Below, piece by piece: positions 1 to 8,263 of a DNA stretch of 64,000 nucleotides. Location: the NCBI RefSeq assembly GCF_001421745.1, contig NZ_LMKW01000013.1:1-64000 (forward strand), written 5' to 3'. The notes beneath the pieces were generated by a model, which was not told the origin of the DNA, did not search any database, and was given only the letters and a program-made list of their open reading frames with translations. A program made the translations under genes and the position numbers. Each line of letters starts with the position of its first letter. The stretch's first letter is position 1. The stretch comes from Sphingomonas sp. Leaf230. GTDB taxonomy: Bacteria > Pseudomonadota > Alphaproteobacteria > Sphingomonadales > Sphingomonadaceae.

Positions 1-331
1 GACAAAAATACCGACACTCGCATAACCTCCCTCTCGGAAAGCTTGGAGCATCTGGTTTTTTGCGACCGCACCAACCAGACCGTGTGGCCGTTCGCTGCGG
101 TGACACCCTTCTAGGCGGGGTTCCGATTCGCGTCAAACACAATCTTTCACATTTGTGGCAATTTTCTCGGATTGGCGCGTTTAGGACGCCCCACACCCCT
201 TCCAAGCCGCTGATCACAACACGTTTGACGATCGCGTCCAGCGCCTTTGCCGCTGCACGTCACGTCCGACGCCTTGGCTCGATCGTCTCTACGTCATCGC
301 CTTAAGCGATTGTGAAGGCCATTACCGCTAC
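1..331. other. Intergenic region upstream of the flippase gene
   Basis: No gene is supported here. The stretch is visibly richer in A and T than the coding DNA after it. An 81-codon open frame at 60-305 has no ribosome binding site and no recognisable composition. I see no tRNA cloverleaf or clear intrinsic terminator. It probably holds the promoter of the downstream flippase gene, but I cannot point to convincing -35/-10 boxes. Confidence 0.5.
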
Positions 332-1843
332 ATGCCCGATACGATGGACACCGTGAGCCCCGCACCTGTCGCCGCCACTCCCGTTCCCGGCGAACCGAGT
401 TCGCTCGCCGGGCAGGTGCGCAGTGCGTTGATCTGGCGGTCGGGAAGCCAGATCGTTGCGCAGCTCGTGCAATGGAGCGCCACGTTCCTCGTCATTCGTA
501 TCCTGGCGCCATCGGATTACGGGCTGTTCGCGATGTGCCAGGTCATCCTGACCTTCATGGGGATGCTCAACGGCTATGGCCTCGCCAGCGGATTGATCCA
601 GCAGAAGACAATCACCGAGCGCGAAGTTCGCCAGCTGTTCGGCATGCTGATCCTGCTCAATGTCACGCTGGCGATCATACAGGTATCGTTGGCGCCGCTT
701 GCGTCGGCCTATTACCGGCAGCCGATCGTCGGCGAGATGCTCCGGGTACAGGCGTTGCTATACCTTACGACGCCCTTCATCGCGCTGCCGTACGCGCTGC
801 TTTCCAGGTCGATGGACTTTCGCCATCAGGCGAAGGCCAACATCACAGCGTCGATCGCCTCCGCCAGCGTTGCCTTGGGTGGCGCGCTGTACGGCCTTGG
901 CGTCTGGACGCTCGTGATCGCGCCGATCGTGCTGTTCAGCGTGCGCGGGGCGATGATGACGTGGAGTGCGCGGTCGCTCGTCTGGCCGAGTTTCGACTTT
1001 CGCGGTGCGGGAACGATCGCGCGCTATGGCGGGGTAATGGCGGCTGGGCAGCTGTTCTGGTTCCTGCAGAGCGAGACCGACGTGTTCATCGCCGGGCGCA
1101 GCTTCTCCGCGCATACCTTGGGAATCTACACGACCAGCCTGTTCCTGACGCAGATCTTCGTCTCGAAGTTCGTACCGCCGCTGAACGAGGTTGCCTTCTC
1201 GGCCTATGCGCGGATGCAGGCCGATCCCGATGCGATCGGGCGCGCGTTCGTGAAGGGCGTCAGGATGGTGATGATCGTCGCGATGCCGTTCTACATGGGG
1301 TTGGCCGCGACCGCCGAGCCGCTGGTACTGACCGTGCTGGGTGACAAATGGCGCGAGACGGCGCCGATCGTCCACCTGCTCGCGCTGGCGATGCCTTTCA
1401 TGACGTTGCAGGTGTTGTTCACGCCGGCGTCCGATGCGCGCGGCCGTCCGGGAATCGGCGTCCAGAACGGCGCGGTCGGTGCGCTGATCCTGACCACGGC
1501 GTTCCTGGTCGGCGTCCAGTGGGGGCCGACCGGCATGGGCGTAGCGTGGATCACGGCCTATCCACTCTATCTGGCGATCAGCGCCTGGCGGACACTGCCG
1601 GTGATCGGCGTGCGGGCGCGGGACGTGGCGCGCGCAGTCGCATCGCCGGCACTGGCGGCGATCGCGATGGCGCTGATCGTCGGCTTGGTAGATCGCGCGC
1701 TGCCACCGCTCGACGCTCACTGGCGACTGGTGGTGCTCGTGGCGATCGGCGCGGCGGTCTATGCGGCGTGGATGCTGATATTTGCGCGGGCGACCGTGCG
1801 CGAACTGATCGCGGTCGCGCGGAAGCAGCCGGTCGCCGCTTAG
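332..1843 (+). CDS. Lipopolysaccharide/polysaccharide flippase (MOP superfamily, Wzx-like)
   Basis: A 503-residue multi-pass inner-membrane protein of the polysaccharide transporter family, predicted to move undecaprenyl-linked sugar repeat units across the inner membrane. A cytoplasmic N-terminus of about 35 residues precedes the first hydrophobic segment. The motif LAPSDYGLFAM near residue 60 is the loop typical of this family, where a flippase notes the 'DYG' turn after helix 1. Around 12-14 hydrophobic segments follow. Start: ATG at 332, with a second ATG four codons later; neither has a strong ribosome binding site. Its stop codon directly abuts the stop of the convergent CBS gene, with no spacer. 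No glycosyltransferase lies beside it here, so the substrate is unknown. Confidence 0.85.
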   Translation: MPDTMDTVSPAPVAATPVPGEPSSLAGQVRSALIWRSGSQIVAQLVQWSATFLVIRILAPSDYGLFAMCQVILTFMGMLNGYGLASGLIQQKTITEREVRQLFGMLILLNVTLAIIQVSLAPLASAYYRQPIVGEMLRVQALLYLTTPFIALPYALLSRSMDFRHQAKANITASIASASVALGGALYGLGVWTLVIAPIVLFSVRGAMMTWSARSLVWPSFDFRGAGTIARYGGVMAAGQLFWFLQSETDVFIAGRSFSAHTLGIYTTSLFLTQIFVSKFVPPLNEVAFSAYARMQADPDAIGRAFVKGVRMVMIVAMPFYMGLAATAEPLVLTVLGDKWRETAPIVHLLALAMPFMTLQVLFTPASDARGRPGIGVQNGAVGALILTTAFLVGVQWGPTGMGVAWITAYPLYLAISAWRTLPVIGVRARDVARAVASPALAAIAMALIVGLVDRALPPLDAHWRLVVLVAIGAAVYAAWMLIFARATVRELIAVARKQPVAA

Positions 1844-2269
1844 TTACGCGGACTGGATATATTCGCGCATCGCCGCGGCATCAGCCTCGATCCGGTCGAT
1901 GCGGTATTTGACCAAATCGCCGATCGAGACGAAGCCGACCAGCGTTTCGCCGTCGATCACCGGTAGGTGGCGGATGCGACGCTGGGTCATCAGCGACAAT
2001 GCGCCGATCGCCGATTCATTGGGTCCGATCGACTTTACCGCGGTGGTCATCACGTCGCCGATCCGCCGCTCGAGCGCCGCTGCGCCATCCGATTGCAGAC
2101 AGTGGATGACGTCGCGTTCGGAAAAGATCCCGACGACCTTGCCGCCATCCAGCACCGGCGCCGCACCGATCCGCTTCTCAGCGAGCAGGGTCACCGCCTG
2201 GGCCACGGTAGAATCGGGGGTCAGCGACTGTATGTCGCCCTTGTCCTTCAGGATCGCCGCGATCGTCAT
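1844..2269 (-). CDS. CBS domain-containing protein
   Basis: A 141-residue stand-alone pair of CBS domains (about residues 8-60 and 75-130), the Bateman module that binds adenosyl ligands such as AMP, ATP or SAM. Signature stretches visible are GAAPVLDGGKVVGIFSERD in the first repeat and RHLPVIDGETLVGFVSIGD in the second. There is no attached enzymatic domain, so the partner is unknown. The ATG at 2269 follows a good GAGGAG ribosome binding site. Such proteins are common in alphaproteobacteria and usually annotated only by domain. It is transcribed alone, toward the flippase gene. Confidence 0.85.
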   Translation of the reverse strand: MTIAAILKDKGDIQSLTPDSTVAQAVTLLAEKRIGAAPVLDGGKVVGIFSERDVIHCLQSDGAAALERRIGDVMTTAVKSIGPNESAIGALSLMTQRRIRHLPVIDGETLVGFVSIGDLVKYRIDRIEADAAAMREYIQSA

Positions 2270-2340
2270 CTTCGCCTCTCCTCAACTGCGTCTGTTGCGC
2301 TTGGCTTGAGGAAACCATGTTTGCGCGGCAATGTGAAGCG

Positions 2341-2631
2341 ATGACCGATCGACTGCCTGAACCGCCGGCCGGGTTGGACGACCCGCATTACGCTGCGTTC
2401 GCATGGGCACGGTTTCGCAAGATCATGGCGTGAATGGTGCTGGCAGCCGCAATATGCGTCGCGGCGATCATCGTGGCGATGGCGCATCTGCAAGGGCCGC
2501 TGCATCTGGTGACGATGCTCGCGGTGATGGGCGGGGTCGGCGGATCGGTGATGATGGCCGGATTGTTGATGGGGCTCGCATTCCTCAGTTCGGGAAGCGG
2601 GCATGATGAAGATGTGACGCGGCTCGATTGA
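2341..2631 (+). pseudogene. Small two-helix membrane protein interrupted by an in-frame TGA
   Basis: Reading from ATG 2341, one frame encodes a polar N-terminus (EPPAGLDDPHYAAFAWARF) and then hits TGA at 2431-2433. The same frame immediately continues with two hydrophobic helices and the tail FLSSGSGHDED, to a stop at 2631. I recall sphingomonad proteins of about 95 residues with the same order: EPP-GLDDP, a YAW-like segment, an M-(K/A)-W-M joint, two helices, and FLSSG-GHDE. The TGA falls exactly where the tryptophan of that joint is expected, so a single TGG-to-TGA change would explain it. An ATG directly after the TGA could restart translation of the membrane part. Base error or true nonsense mutation cannot be told apart here. 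Confidence 0.6.
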
Positions 2632-2673
2632 GCGGGCGGCGCTGATATAGTCGGGAGATATAAGGGGGCATGA

Positions 2674-2710
2674 AAAAGGCCGGTGTCGCGTGAAGCGGCA
2701 CCGGCCTTTT
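2674..2710. terminator. Bidirectional intrinsic terminator
   Basis: An AAAAGGCCGGTG arm pairs with CACCGGCCTTTT around a short loop, giving a GC-rich stem with A and T tracts on both sides. It sits between the stop of the plus-strand small membrane gene and the stop of the minus-strand DUF4167 gene, so it can terminate both. Confidence 0.8.
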
Positions 2711-2751
2711 CAGGTCTTGGCGTGATCCCGGAGAAGTCCGGGATGGCGGCT

Positions 2752-3951
2752 TCAGCCTGCGACCTCGTCCGGTACCGCACGAACGCGGCGACGGCGGGGC
2801 TTTTCTTCGGGCGCAACATCTGCGGCGGGGGCGTCCGTCGCCGGTGCTGGCGCTGGTGCCGGCGTTATTGCCGAGATGCCGAGCGATGGCGGCAGGCGAT
2901 CCGCGTCGAATGCGGTCGGTGCTGCGTCGTCCTGCACGACAGGTGCGTCGAGGCTGCGATCGCGGCGCGGGCGACCGCGACGGCGGGGCTGCTCCTCGGT
3001 CGCTGCGACGGGCGCGACGGTCTCGACCGGCTGAGCCGCCTGCTCGGGGGCTTCGGTTACCGAGCGGACCGCATCGGCTTCGGAGTCCTGGTTGGCGTTG
3101 GCGACCGGTGCGCTCACGCGGGGCGTGCGGCGGATCGTCTCGCGCTGCGGCGCATCGCGGTAATCGCTGCGGGGCTCGCGGACCTGCTCGTCGCGCGACT
3201 GGGCCTCACGGGCCTGATCCTGCTCTTCGCCGTTGCGGTCGTCGCGGGGCTGAGCATCACGCGGCTGGGCGTTGCGCTGGTTGCGCGGGTTGTCGCCACG
3301 GACGCGATCTTCGCGCTGGCCTTCGTTACGGGGGCCGTCGTTACGCTGCCCCTCATTACGCTGACCCTCGTAGCGGTTGTTCTCGTACCGCGGGCGCTCT
3401 TCGCGCTGCGGACGATCGTCACGCTGAGGGCGGTCCTCGCGGTTCTGGTTATCGCGAGCCTGGCCCTCACGATTCTGACGGGGCGCGTTCTGGTACTGGC
3501 CATTCTGCTGGCCGCCATTCTGCTCACCACGAGCCTGCTCGGGCGTACCCTGCTGCTCGCCGGAGCGGATCGGTTCGCCCTCGTCGCCGTAATCGTCGTC
3601 GCCGTCGAGATCGAACGGCTGCTGGCGGCGTGGCTGCTGCTGCGCTTGTGGCTGGCTCTCTTCGAAGCGGGCGCGGGTTTCGCTCAGGACGCGGAAATAA
3701 TGGTCCGCGAACTGGAGGTAATATTCGATGTTGACGCGGTCGCCCTGCTGCTGCGCGTCGCGCGCGAGGTTCTTGTACTTCTCGTACAGCTGGCTCGCGT
3801 TGCCGCGCGCGCGGCTGTCGATGCGGTTGCCGGTATCGCGACCACCCTGGCCGCCGCCGCCACCCTGGCGTTGACCGCCACCACTACCGCCGCCGCCATT
3901 ATTATTGTTGCCACGACCGCGACGGCGGCCGGCTTGCCGGTTGTTGATCAA
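2752..3951 (-). CDS. DUF4167 domain-containing protein, low-complexity RNA-binding-like
   Basis: 399 residues. The N-terminal 100 residues carry the DUF4167 core: an Arg/Gly/Asn-rich leader, then SQLYEKYKNLARDAQ and EYYLQFADHYFRVL. The remaining 300 residues are highly charged and disordered, dominated by Arg, Asp, Glu, Gln and Asn in RxE/RxD repeats. The start is TTG at 3951 with an AGGA ribosome binding site seven bases upstream; no ATG or GTG is near. DUF4167 beside prmC and prfA is a conserved alphaproteobacterial arrangement, hinting at a role near translation or RNA handling, but the function is unknown. The 256 bp between it and prmC hold no recognisable gene. Confidence 0.85.
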   Translation of the reverse strand: MINNRQAGRRRGRGNNNNGGGGSGGGQRQGGGGGQGGRDTGNRIDSRARGNASQLYEKYKNLARDAQQQGDRVNIEYYLQFADHYFRVLSETRARFEESQPQAQQQPRRQQPFDLDGDDDYGDEGEPIRSGEQQGTPEQARGEQNGGQQNGQYQNAPRQNREGQARDNQNREDRPQRDDRPQREERPRYENNRYEGQRNEGQRNDGPRNEGQREDRVRGDNPRNQRNAQPRDAQPRDDRNGEEQDQAREAQSRDEQVREPRSDYRDAPQRETIRRTPRVSAPVANANQDSEADAVRSVTEAPEQAAQPVETVAPVAATEEQPRRRGRPRRDRSLDAPVVQDDAAPTAFDADRLPPSLGISAITPAPAPAPATDAPAADVAPEEKPRRRRVRAVPDEVAG

Positions 3952-4207
3952 GCTTGTGTCCTCAGTCGTCGAACCAAAATCTGGTCGTGCTCCGAAATGC
4001 GGTGCAAACCCCCGTCGCGCACCGACGATCTAGGAGAGATCGGTGCGTCGAACTTGCCAGGGCCGCCGGACTGCAGCGACCTCAAAGCGAAGGATGCGGG
4101 TCATCGCTCTAAACCGACCAATCGTCGAGAGTGCGTGCCCCTGCCCGCGTGATAGCGTCCGCAAGGGACCTACTACAAGCGAAATGTGAGGTTTAGCGCC
4201 ATATTGT

Positions 4208-5032
4208 TCAAGTCGCGGGGGCGTGGGTCGCGACCAGCGCGCGCGCGTTGCCGCCATAGTCGTGGTGAAGCGCGACGTGCAGACCTTGCGCCTTGAGCAA
4301 CGCGGTGACGGGGGCGGCCTGCGTTGAGCCGATCTCGATCACCGCCGCGCCACCGGGGGCGATCAGCGCGGGGAGCTGTTCGGCGAGGATGCGGTAGTCG
4401 TCGAGCCCGTCTGCGCCGGCAAAGAGCGCTGCGTGGGGTTCGTGTTCGTGGACTTCGGACGGGAGTTGCTCGTCGGTGGCAATGTAGGGCGGGTTGGCGA
4501 GGATCAGGTCGAACTGGCCGACGATGGCGCTGGCCCAGCTGCCGCGGATGAGGTGCGCGCGGTCGGCCATGCCCAGGGTTGCGGCGTTGGCGCGGGCGTA
4601 GGCGAGCGCCTGAGGGGAATAGTCTACGCCGAGGCCTTGCGCGGGCCATTCGTCGAGCGCGGCGAGGAGCAATGTGCCGGGGCCGGTGCCGAGGTCGAGT
4701 ATTGTTGCGGGGGCGCGGCCGGCGAAATGCGCCTGGGCGGCGATCAGGAGCGTTTCGCTGTCGGCGCGGGGGACGAGCGCGCCGGGGCCGACGGCGAGGT
4801 CGATCGACCAGAAGCCGCGGGTGCCGGTGATGTAGGCGATCGGCTCGTGGTCGAGGCGGCGTTCGACGAGCGCGGCGAAGGTCGCGGGGACGGCGTAGCG
4901 ATCCGGGTCGAGGAGGATCGCGTTGCGCTCGACGCCGAGCGCGTGCGCCATCAGCAGTTCCGCGTCGAGGCGGGGGGTGGCGGAGAACGCGAACTGCGCG
5001 GCGGCGGTGGCGATCGCTGCACTTACCCCCAC
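4208..5032 (-). CDS. prmC: Peptide chain release factor N5-glutamine methyltransferase
   Basis: Methylates the glutamine of the GGQ motif in release factors RF1 and RF2, using SAM. 274 residues: an N-terminal helical domain (1-80), the SAM-binding DLGTGPGTL loop near 113-121, and the catalytic NPPY motif at residues 180-183. Its substrate gene prfA lies immediately upstream in the same direction (33 bp gap). The GTG start at 5032 lies inside a small palindrome (CTCCCGC/GCGGGAG), so the original start region has probably been remodelled by a repeat. The next in-frame ATG, at 4951, would remove part of the N-terminal domain. Confidence 0.93.
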   Translation of the reverse strand: MGVSAAIATAAAQFAFSATPRLDAELLMAHALGVERNAILLDPDRYAVPATFAALVERRLDHEPIAYITGTRGFWSIDLAVGPGALVPRADSETLLIAAQAHFAGRAPATILDLGTGPGTLLLAALDEWPAQGLGVDYSPQALAYARANAATLGMADRAHLIRGSWASAIVGQFDLILANPPYIATDEQLPSEVHEHEPHAALFAGADGLDDYRILAEQLPALIAPGGAAVIEIGSTQAAPVTALLKAQGLHVALHHDYGGNARALVATHAPAT

Positions 5033-5051
5033 TCCCGCTTGCGGGAGGGGG
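5024..5051. repeat. Short palindrome overlapping the prmC start
   Basis: CTCCCGC and GCGGGAG arms within a run of C and G residues. The element covers the GTG start codon of prmC and its expected ribosome binding site, in the gap after prfA. Confidence 0.6.
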
Positions 5052-5065
5052 GGAAGTAGGAGGGC

Positions 5066-6139
5066 TCAGCCATCCAGCTGCGCCAGGCGGTCCGCTTCAT
5101 CCTGCGCGACTAGTGCGCCGATCAGTTCGTCCATCTCGCCCGCGACGATCTCCGGCAGCCGGTGCAGCGTCAGGTTGATACGGTGATCGGTGACGCGGCC
5201 TTGCGGGAAATTATACGTACGAATCCGCTCCGAGCGATCGCCCGAGCCGACCATCGACTTCCGCGCGCCAGCCCGCTCGGCATGCAGCCGGTCGCGCTCC
5301 GCCTCGTACAACCGGGTCCGCAGCACGCGCAAAGCCTTGGCCTTGTTCTTGTGCTGCGACTTTTCGTCCTGCTGGATGACCGTCAGCCCGGTCGGGATAT
5401 GCACGATCCGCACGGCGGAGTCCGTCGTATTGACCGACTGTCCGCCCGGCCCCGACGAGCGATAGACGTCGATGCGGAGGTCCTTGTCGTCGATCTTGAC
5501 GTCGACCTCCTCCGCCTCGGGCAGCACCGCGACGGTCGCCGCCGAGGTGTGGATCCGGCCGCCCGCCTCGGTGGTGGGCACGCGCTGGACGCGGTGGACG
5601 CCGCTCTCGAACTTGAGTTTGGCGAACACGCCCTGCCCGGTGACGCTGGCAACGACTTCCTTGAAGCCGCCCGCGTCGGACGACGAACCGGAGATCATCT
5701 CGACCCGCCAGCCCTGCGATTCGGCATAGCGCTGGTACATCCGAAACAGGTCGCCCGCGAACAGCGCCGCTTCGTCGCCGCCGGTGCCAGCGCGGATCTC
5801 GAGCATCGCCGCGCGCTCGTCGGCGGCATCGCGCGGCAACAGCGCGAGCGCGAGCTTGCGGTCGGCGGTTTCGAGCAGCGTGCGGTTCTCGTGCAGTTCC
5901 TCCGACGCCATCGCCCGGAGTTCGTCGTCGGCATCGTCCGCCATGAACGCGAGGCTCTCCGCCTCCTGCCGCAACCGGCGCACCTCGGTGGCGGCCTGTG
6001 CGACGGGTTCGAGCTCGGCATATTCCTTCGACACCGCGACGAAGCGGTCCGACGGGAGATCGCCGGTCGACATCAGGGCTTGCAGCTCGTCACGCCGCGC
6101 CTCGATCGCGCGGATGCGGTCGGGGGAGATCTGGGTCAC
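5066..6139 (-). CDS. prfA: Peptide chain release factor 1 (RF1)
   Basis: Recognises UAA and UAG stop codons and triggers peptidyl-tRNA hydrolysis. 357 residues, the normal length. The GGQ motif is at 232-234, within SSGPGGQSVNTTDSAVR. The stop-codon-reading PxT tripeptide appears as PTT at 188-190. The start is GTG at 6139. Its Shine-Dalgarno sequence (GAGGGA, about 6-8 bases upstream) is contributed by the edge of a palindromic repeat lying between hisS and prfA. It is followed by prmC, which methylates its GGQ glutamine; this is the classic prfA-prmC pair. Confidence 0.97.
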   Translation of the reverse strand: MTQISPDRIRAIEARRDELQALMSTGDLPSDRFVAVSKEYAELEPVAQAATEVRRLRQEAESLAFMADDADDELRAMASEELHENRTLLETADRKLALALLPRDAADERAAMLEIRAGTGGDEAALFAGDLFRMYQRYAESQGWRVEMISGSSSDAGGFKEVVASVTGQGVFAKLKFESGVHRVQRVPTTEAGGRIHTSAATVAVLPEAEEVDVKIDDKDLRIDVYRSSGPGGQSVNTTDSAVRIVHIPTGLTVIQQDEKSQHKNKAKALRVLRTRLYEAERDRLHAERAGARKSMVGSGDRSERIRTYNFPQGRVTDHRINLTLHRLPEIVAGEMDELIGALVAQDEADRLAQLDG

Positions 6140-6148
6140 TTCTGTTCC

Positions 6149-6217
6149 CTCGCGAACGCGGGGGTCCAGGATAACAGGGCGAAGCGCTCATGGCCCTGGA
6201 TCCCCGCGTTCGCGGGG
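6149..6217. repeat. Paired palindromic repeat, CGCGAACGCGGGGGTCCAGG type
   Basis: Two arms read as imperfect reverse complements (CGCGAACGCGGGGGTCCAGG and CCTGGATCCCCGCGTTCGCG) around about 25 bp. It fills the hisS-prfA gap. Relatives in this window lie at 13179-13256, 33904-33981, 45863-45919 and 46932-47013. Confidence 0.85.
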
Positions 6218-6230
6218 AAACGGCTGAGGG

Positions 6231-7478
6231 TCATCGCAGCGCCTCCGCGAGATCGGCGAACGCGACCTCGGCCTGCGTGCCCGCGCCGAGCGTTTTCACG
6301 GCGGCCACCCCCTTGGCGAGTTCGTCTTCGCCGATAATGATTGCGAACCTGGCACCCAGCGCGTCCGCCTTCGCCATCCGGGCTTTCATCTTGCCCTTGT
6401 ACGCCATTTCGACCGCCACGCCCGCGCGCCGCAGATCGGCAACGATACCAGTCGCGCGCGTTTCGGCCTCGGCGCCCATCGGCACCATAACCGCGTCGAT
6501 CGTGGCCGCGGCCGGTTGTTCCTCCAGCAACATAGCCAATCGCTCGACACCAGCGGCCCAGCCAACGCCCGCCGTCTCGGGGCCGCCGAGCGAGCCAATC
6601 AACCCGTCATACCGGCCACCAGCCAGCACAGTCCCCTGCGAGCCCAACCGGTCGGTCACGAACTCGAACGCGGTGTGGCGGTAGTAGTCGAGCCCGCGGA
6701 CCAGCCGCGCATTGCGCTCCCACGCGACACCCGCGGCATCGAGCCCGGCGGTGACCGCTTCGAAGAACGCGCGCGCCTCGTCGGTCAGATACGCGTCGAT
6801 GTCTGGCGCGCTGTCGGCGATCGGGCGGTCGCGCGGGTCCTTCGAGTCGAGTATCCGCATCGGGTTTTTTTCAAGCCGGGTCAGGCTGTCCTCGGACAGT
6901 TCGCCGCGGTGCGCCTCGAAATGCGCGACCAGCGCCTCGCGCCACGCATCGCGCGTCGCCGCGTCGCCCAGCGTGTTGAGCTGCAACGTCACGCCCTCGG
7001 AAATCCCGAGCTCGCGCAGCAACTGGTCCGCCAGCACGAGCAGCTCGACGTCCGCCGCCGGCTCGGCCGCACCGATCACCTCGGCGTCGATCTGGTGGAA
7101 CTGCCGGAACCGCCCCTTTTGCGGGCGCTCGTAGCGGAACACCGGGCCGCTGGTGGTGAGCTTCAGCGGCGCGAACTGCTGCCAGCCTTCGGTCAGGTAC
7201 GCCCGCGCAATACCGGCAGTGAACTCGGGACGGAGCGTGAGCGAATCCCCGCCGCGATCCTCGAACGTGTACATCTCCTTCGACACGACATCGGTCGTCT
7301 CGCCGAGCGAGCGCGCGAACACCGCCGTCGACTCGAACACCGGGATATCGACGCGCTGGAAGCAATACAGCGCCCGCACCCGCTCGAACGTGGCGAGGAC
7401 GTGAGCGAACCGGCGCTGCTCCTCACCGAAAATGTCCTGGGTGCCACGGATGCGGCGCGGGGTTTCTGTCTTGGCCAT
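6231..7478 (-). CDS. hisS: Histidine--tRNA ligase
   Basis: Charges tRNA-His with histidine. 415 residues, normal for bacterial class II HisRS. Seen: the RGTQDIFGEE opening of motif 1, the RYERPQKGRFRQFHQ motif 2 region, the histidine-specific signature RGLDYYRHTAFEF, and the motif 3 region AAGVERLAMLLE, followed by a C-terminal anticodon-binding domain. ATG 7478 is chosen because MAKTETPRRIRGTQD matches the usual beginning; a GTG ten codons upstream is possible but adds unconserved residues. No clear ribosome binding site precedes either. It is probably cotranscribed with prfA and prmC. Confidence 0.96.
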   Translation of the reverse strand: MAKTETPRRIRGTQDIFGEEQRRFAHVLATFERVRALYCFQRVDIPVFESTAVFARSLGETTDVVSKEMYTFEDRGGDSLTLRPEFTAGIARAYLTEGWQQFAPLKLTTSGPVFRYERPQKGRFRQFHQIDAEVIGAAEPAADVELLVLADQLLRELGISEGVTLQLNTLGDAATRDAWREALVAHFEAHRGELSEDSLTRLEKNPMRILDSKDPRDRPIADSAPDIDAYLTDEARAFFEAVTAGLDAAGVAWERNARLVRGLDYYRHTAFEFVTDRLGSQGTVLAGGRYDGLIGSLGGPETAGVGWAAGVERLAMLLEEQPAAATIDAVMVPMGAEAETRATGIVADLRRAGVAVEMAYKGKMKARMAKADALGARFAIIIGEDELAKGVAAVKTLGAGTQAEVAFADLAEALR

Positions 7479-7527
7479 GATGCGCGCGTATCTAGGCGAC
7501 GTGCCCACGAAGCGCTAGCGCTGTGGC

Positions 7528-8181
7528 ATGACTGAAAAAGCCAGATATTGGGGTCTCGGCCAACGAGTCGCCCCGCCGCGGTTCATCCTGTTCGTACTGG
7601 TTTTCGCGATCGGGCTGGTCGCGATGATCCCGCAGTTCGGGTGGGGCCGCGGCACCATGGCCGCATTCGACGTTGCCGCGGTCGTGTTCCTGATCGCGGT
7701 CTCGACCTTGTTCCGCAACGCCACCGCCGCCCGGATGCGCCGCGCGGCGGAAGAGAACGACGCCAACCGCGCGGTACTGCTCGGGTTCAGCGGCACGATC
7801 ATGCTGGTCATCCTGGTCGCGGTGGCGAAGGAATTGCAGGGCAAGAACGACGCGGTCGGGATCGCGCTGACGATCTCGACGCTGGCGCTCGCATGGCTGT
7901 TCTCGAACATGATCTACACACTGCATTATGCGCATATCTATTACGTCGACGATCCGGACGGGAAGGACGCCAAAGGGCTCGACTTCCCGAGTTGCGACGA
8001 GCCCGATTACTGGGACTTCGCCTATTTCGCGTTCACGCTGGGGATGACGTTCCAGACGTCCGACGTGCAGATCACCTCGCGCCGGGTGCGGAAAGCCGCG
8101 CTCGGCCAATGCATGGCGGCGTTCGTGTTCAACATCGGCGTGCTGGCGTTCACGATCAACGTGCTCGGGAGTGCTGGCTGA
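7528..8181 (+). CDS. DUF1345 domain-containing membrane protein
   Basis: 217 residues, almost wholly hydrophobic, with about five predicted membrane segments. It fits DUF1345: the family stretch FSNMIYTLHYAHIYY lies in the middle and YWDFAYFAFTLGMTFQTSDV follows, before a last C-terminal helix. The function of this family is not known. It is divergent from hisS with a 49 bp intergenic region that must carry both promoters. ATG start; no strong ribosome binding site is visible. Confidence 0.88.
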   Translation: MTEKARYWGLGQRVAPPRFILFVLVFAIGLVAMIPQFGWGRGTMAAFDVAAVVFLIAVSTLFRNATAARMRRAAEENDANRAVLLGFSGTIMLVILVAVAKELQGKNDAVGIALTISTLALAWLFSNMIYTLHYAHIYYVDDPDGKDAKGLDFPSCDEPDYWDFAYFAFTLGMTFQTSDVQITSRRVRKAALGQCMAAFVFNIGVLAFTINVLGSAG

Positions 8182-8263
8182 GGATACCGGGTAAAGGACT
8201 GGACGGCTGCCCTTTATCGCGATTACACCTCGGGTCATCGTCTCTCAGCCGGAAGGCCCTTCC

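Noticed and set aside
60..305. 81-codon plus-strand open frame before the flippase
   Set aside because: No ribosome binding site, mixed composition, no recognisable domain; best read as intergenic.
2683..4152. 489-codon plus-strand frame, very hydrophobic
   Set aside because: It is antisense to DUF4167; the Arg/Asp/Gln-rich coding of that gene gives Ala/Leu/Val-rich antisense translation.
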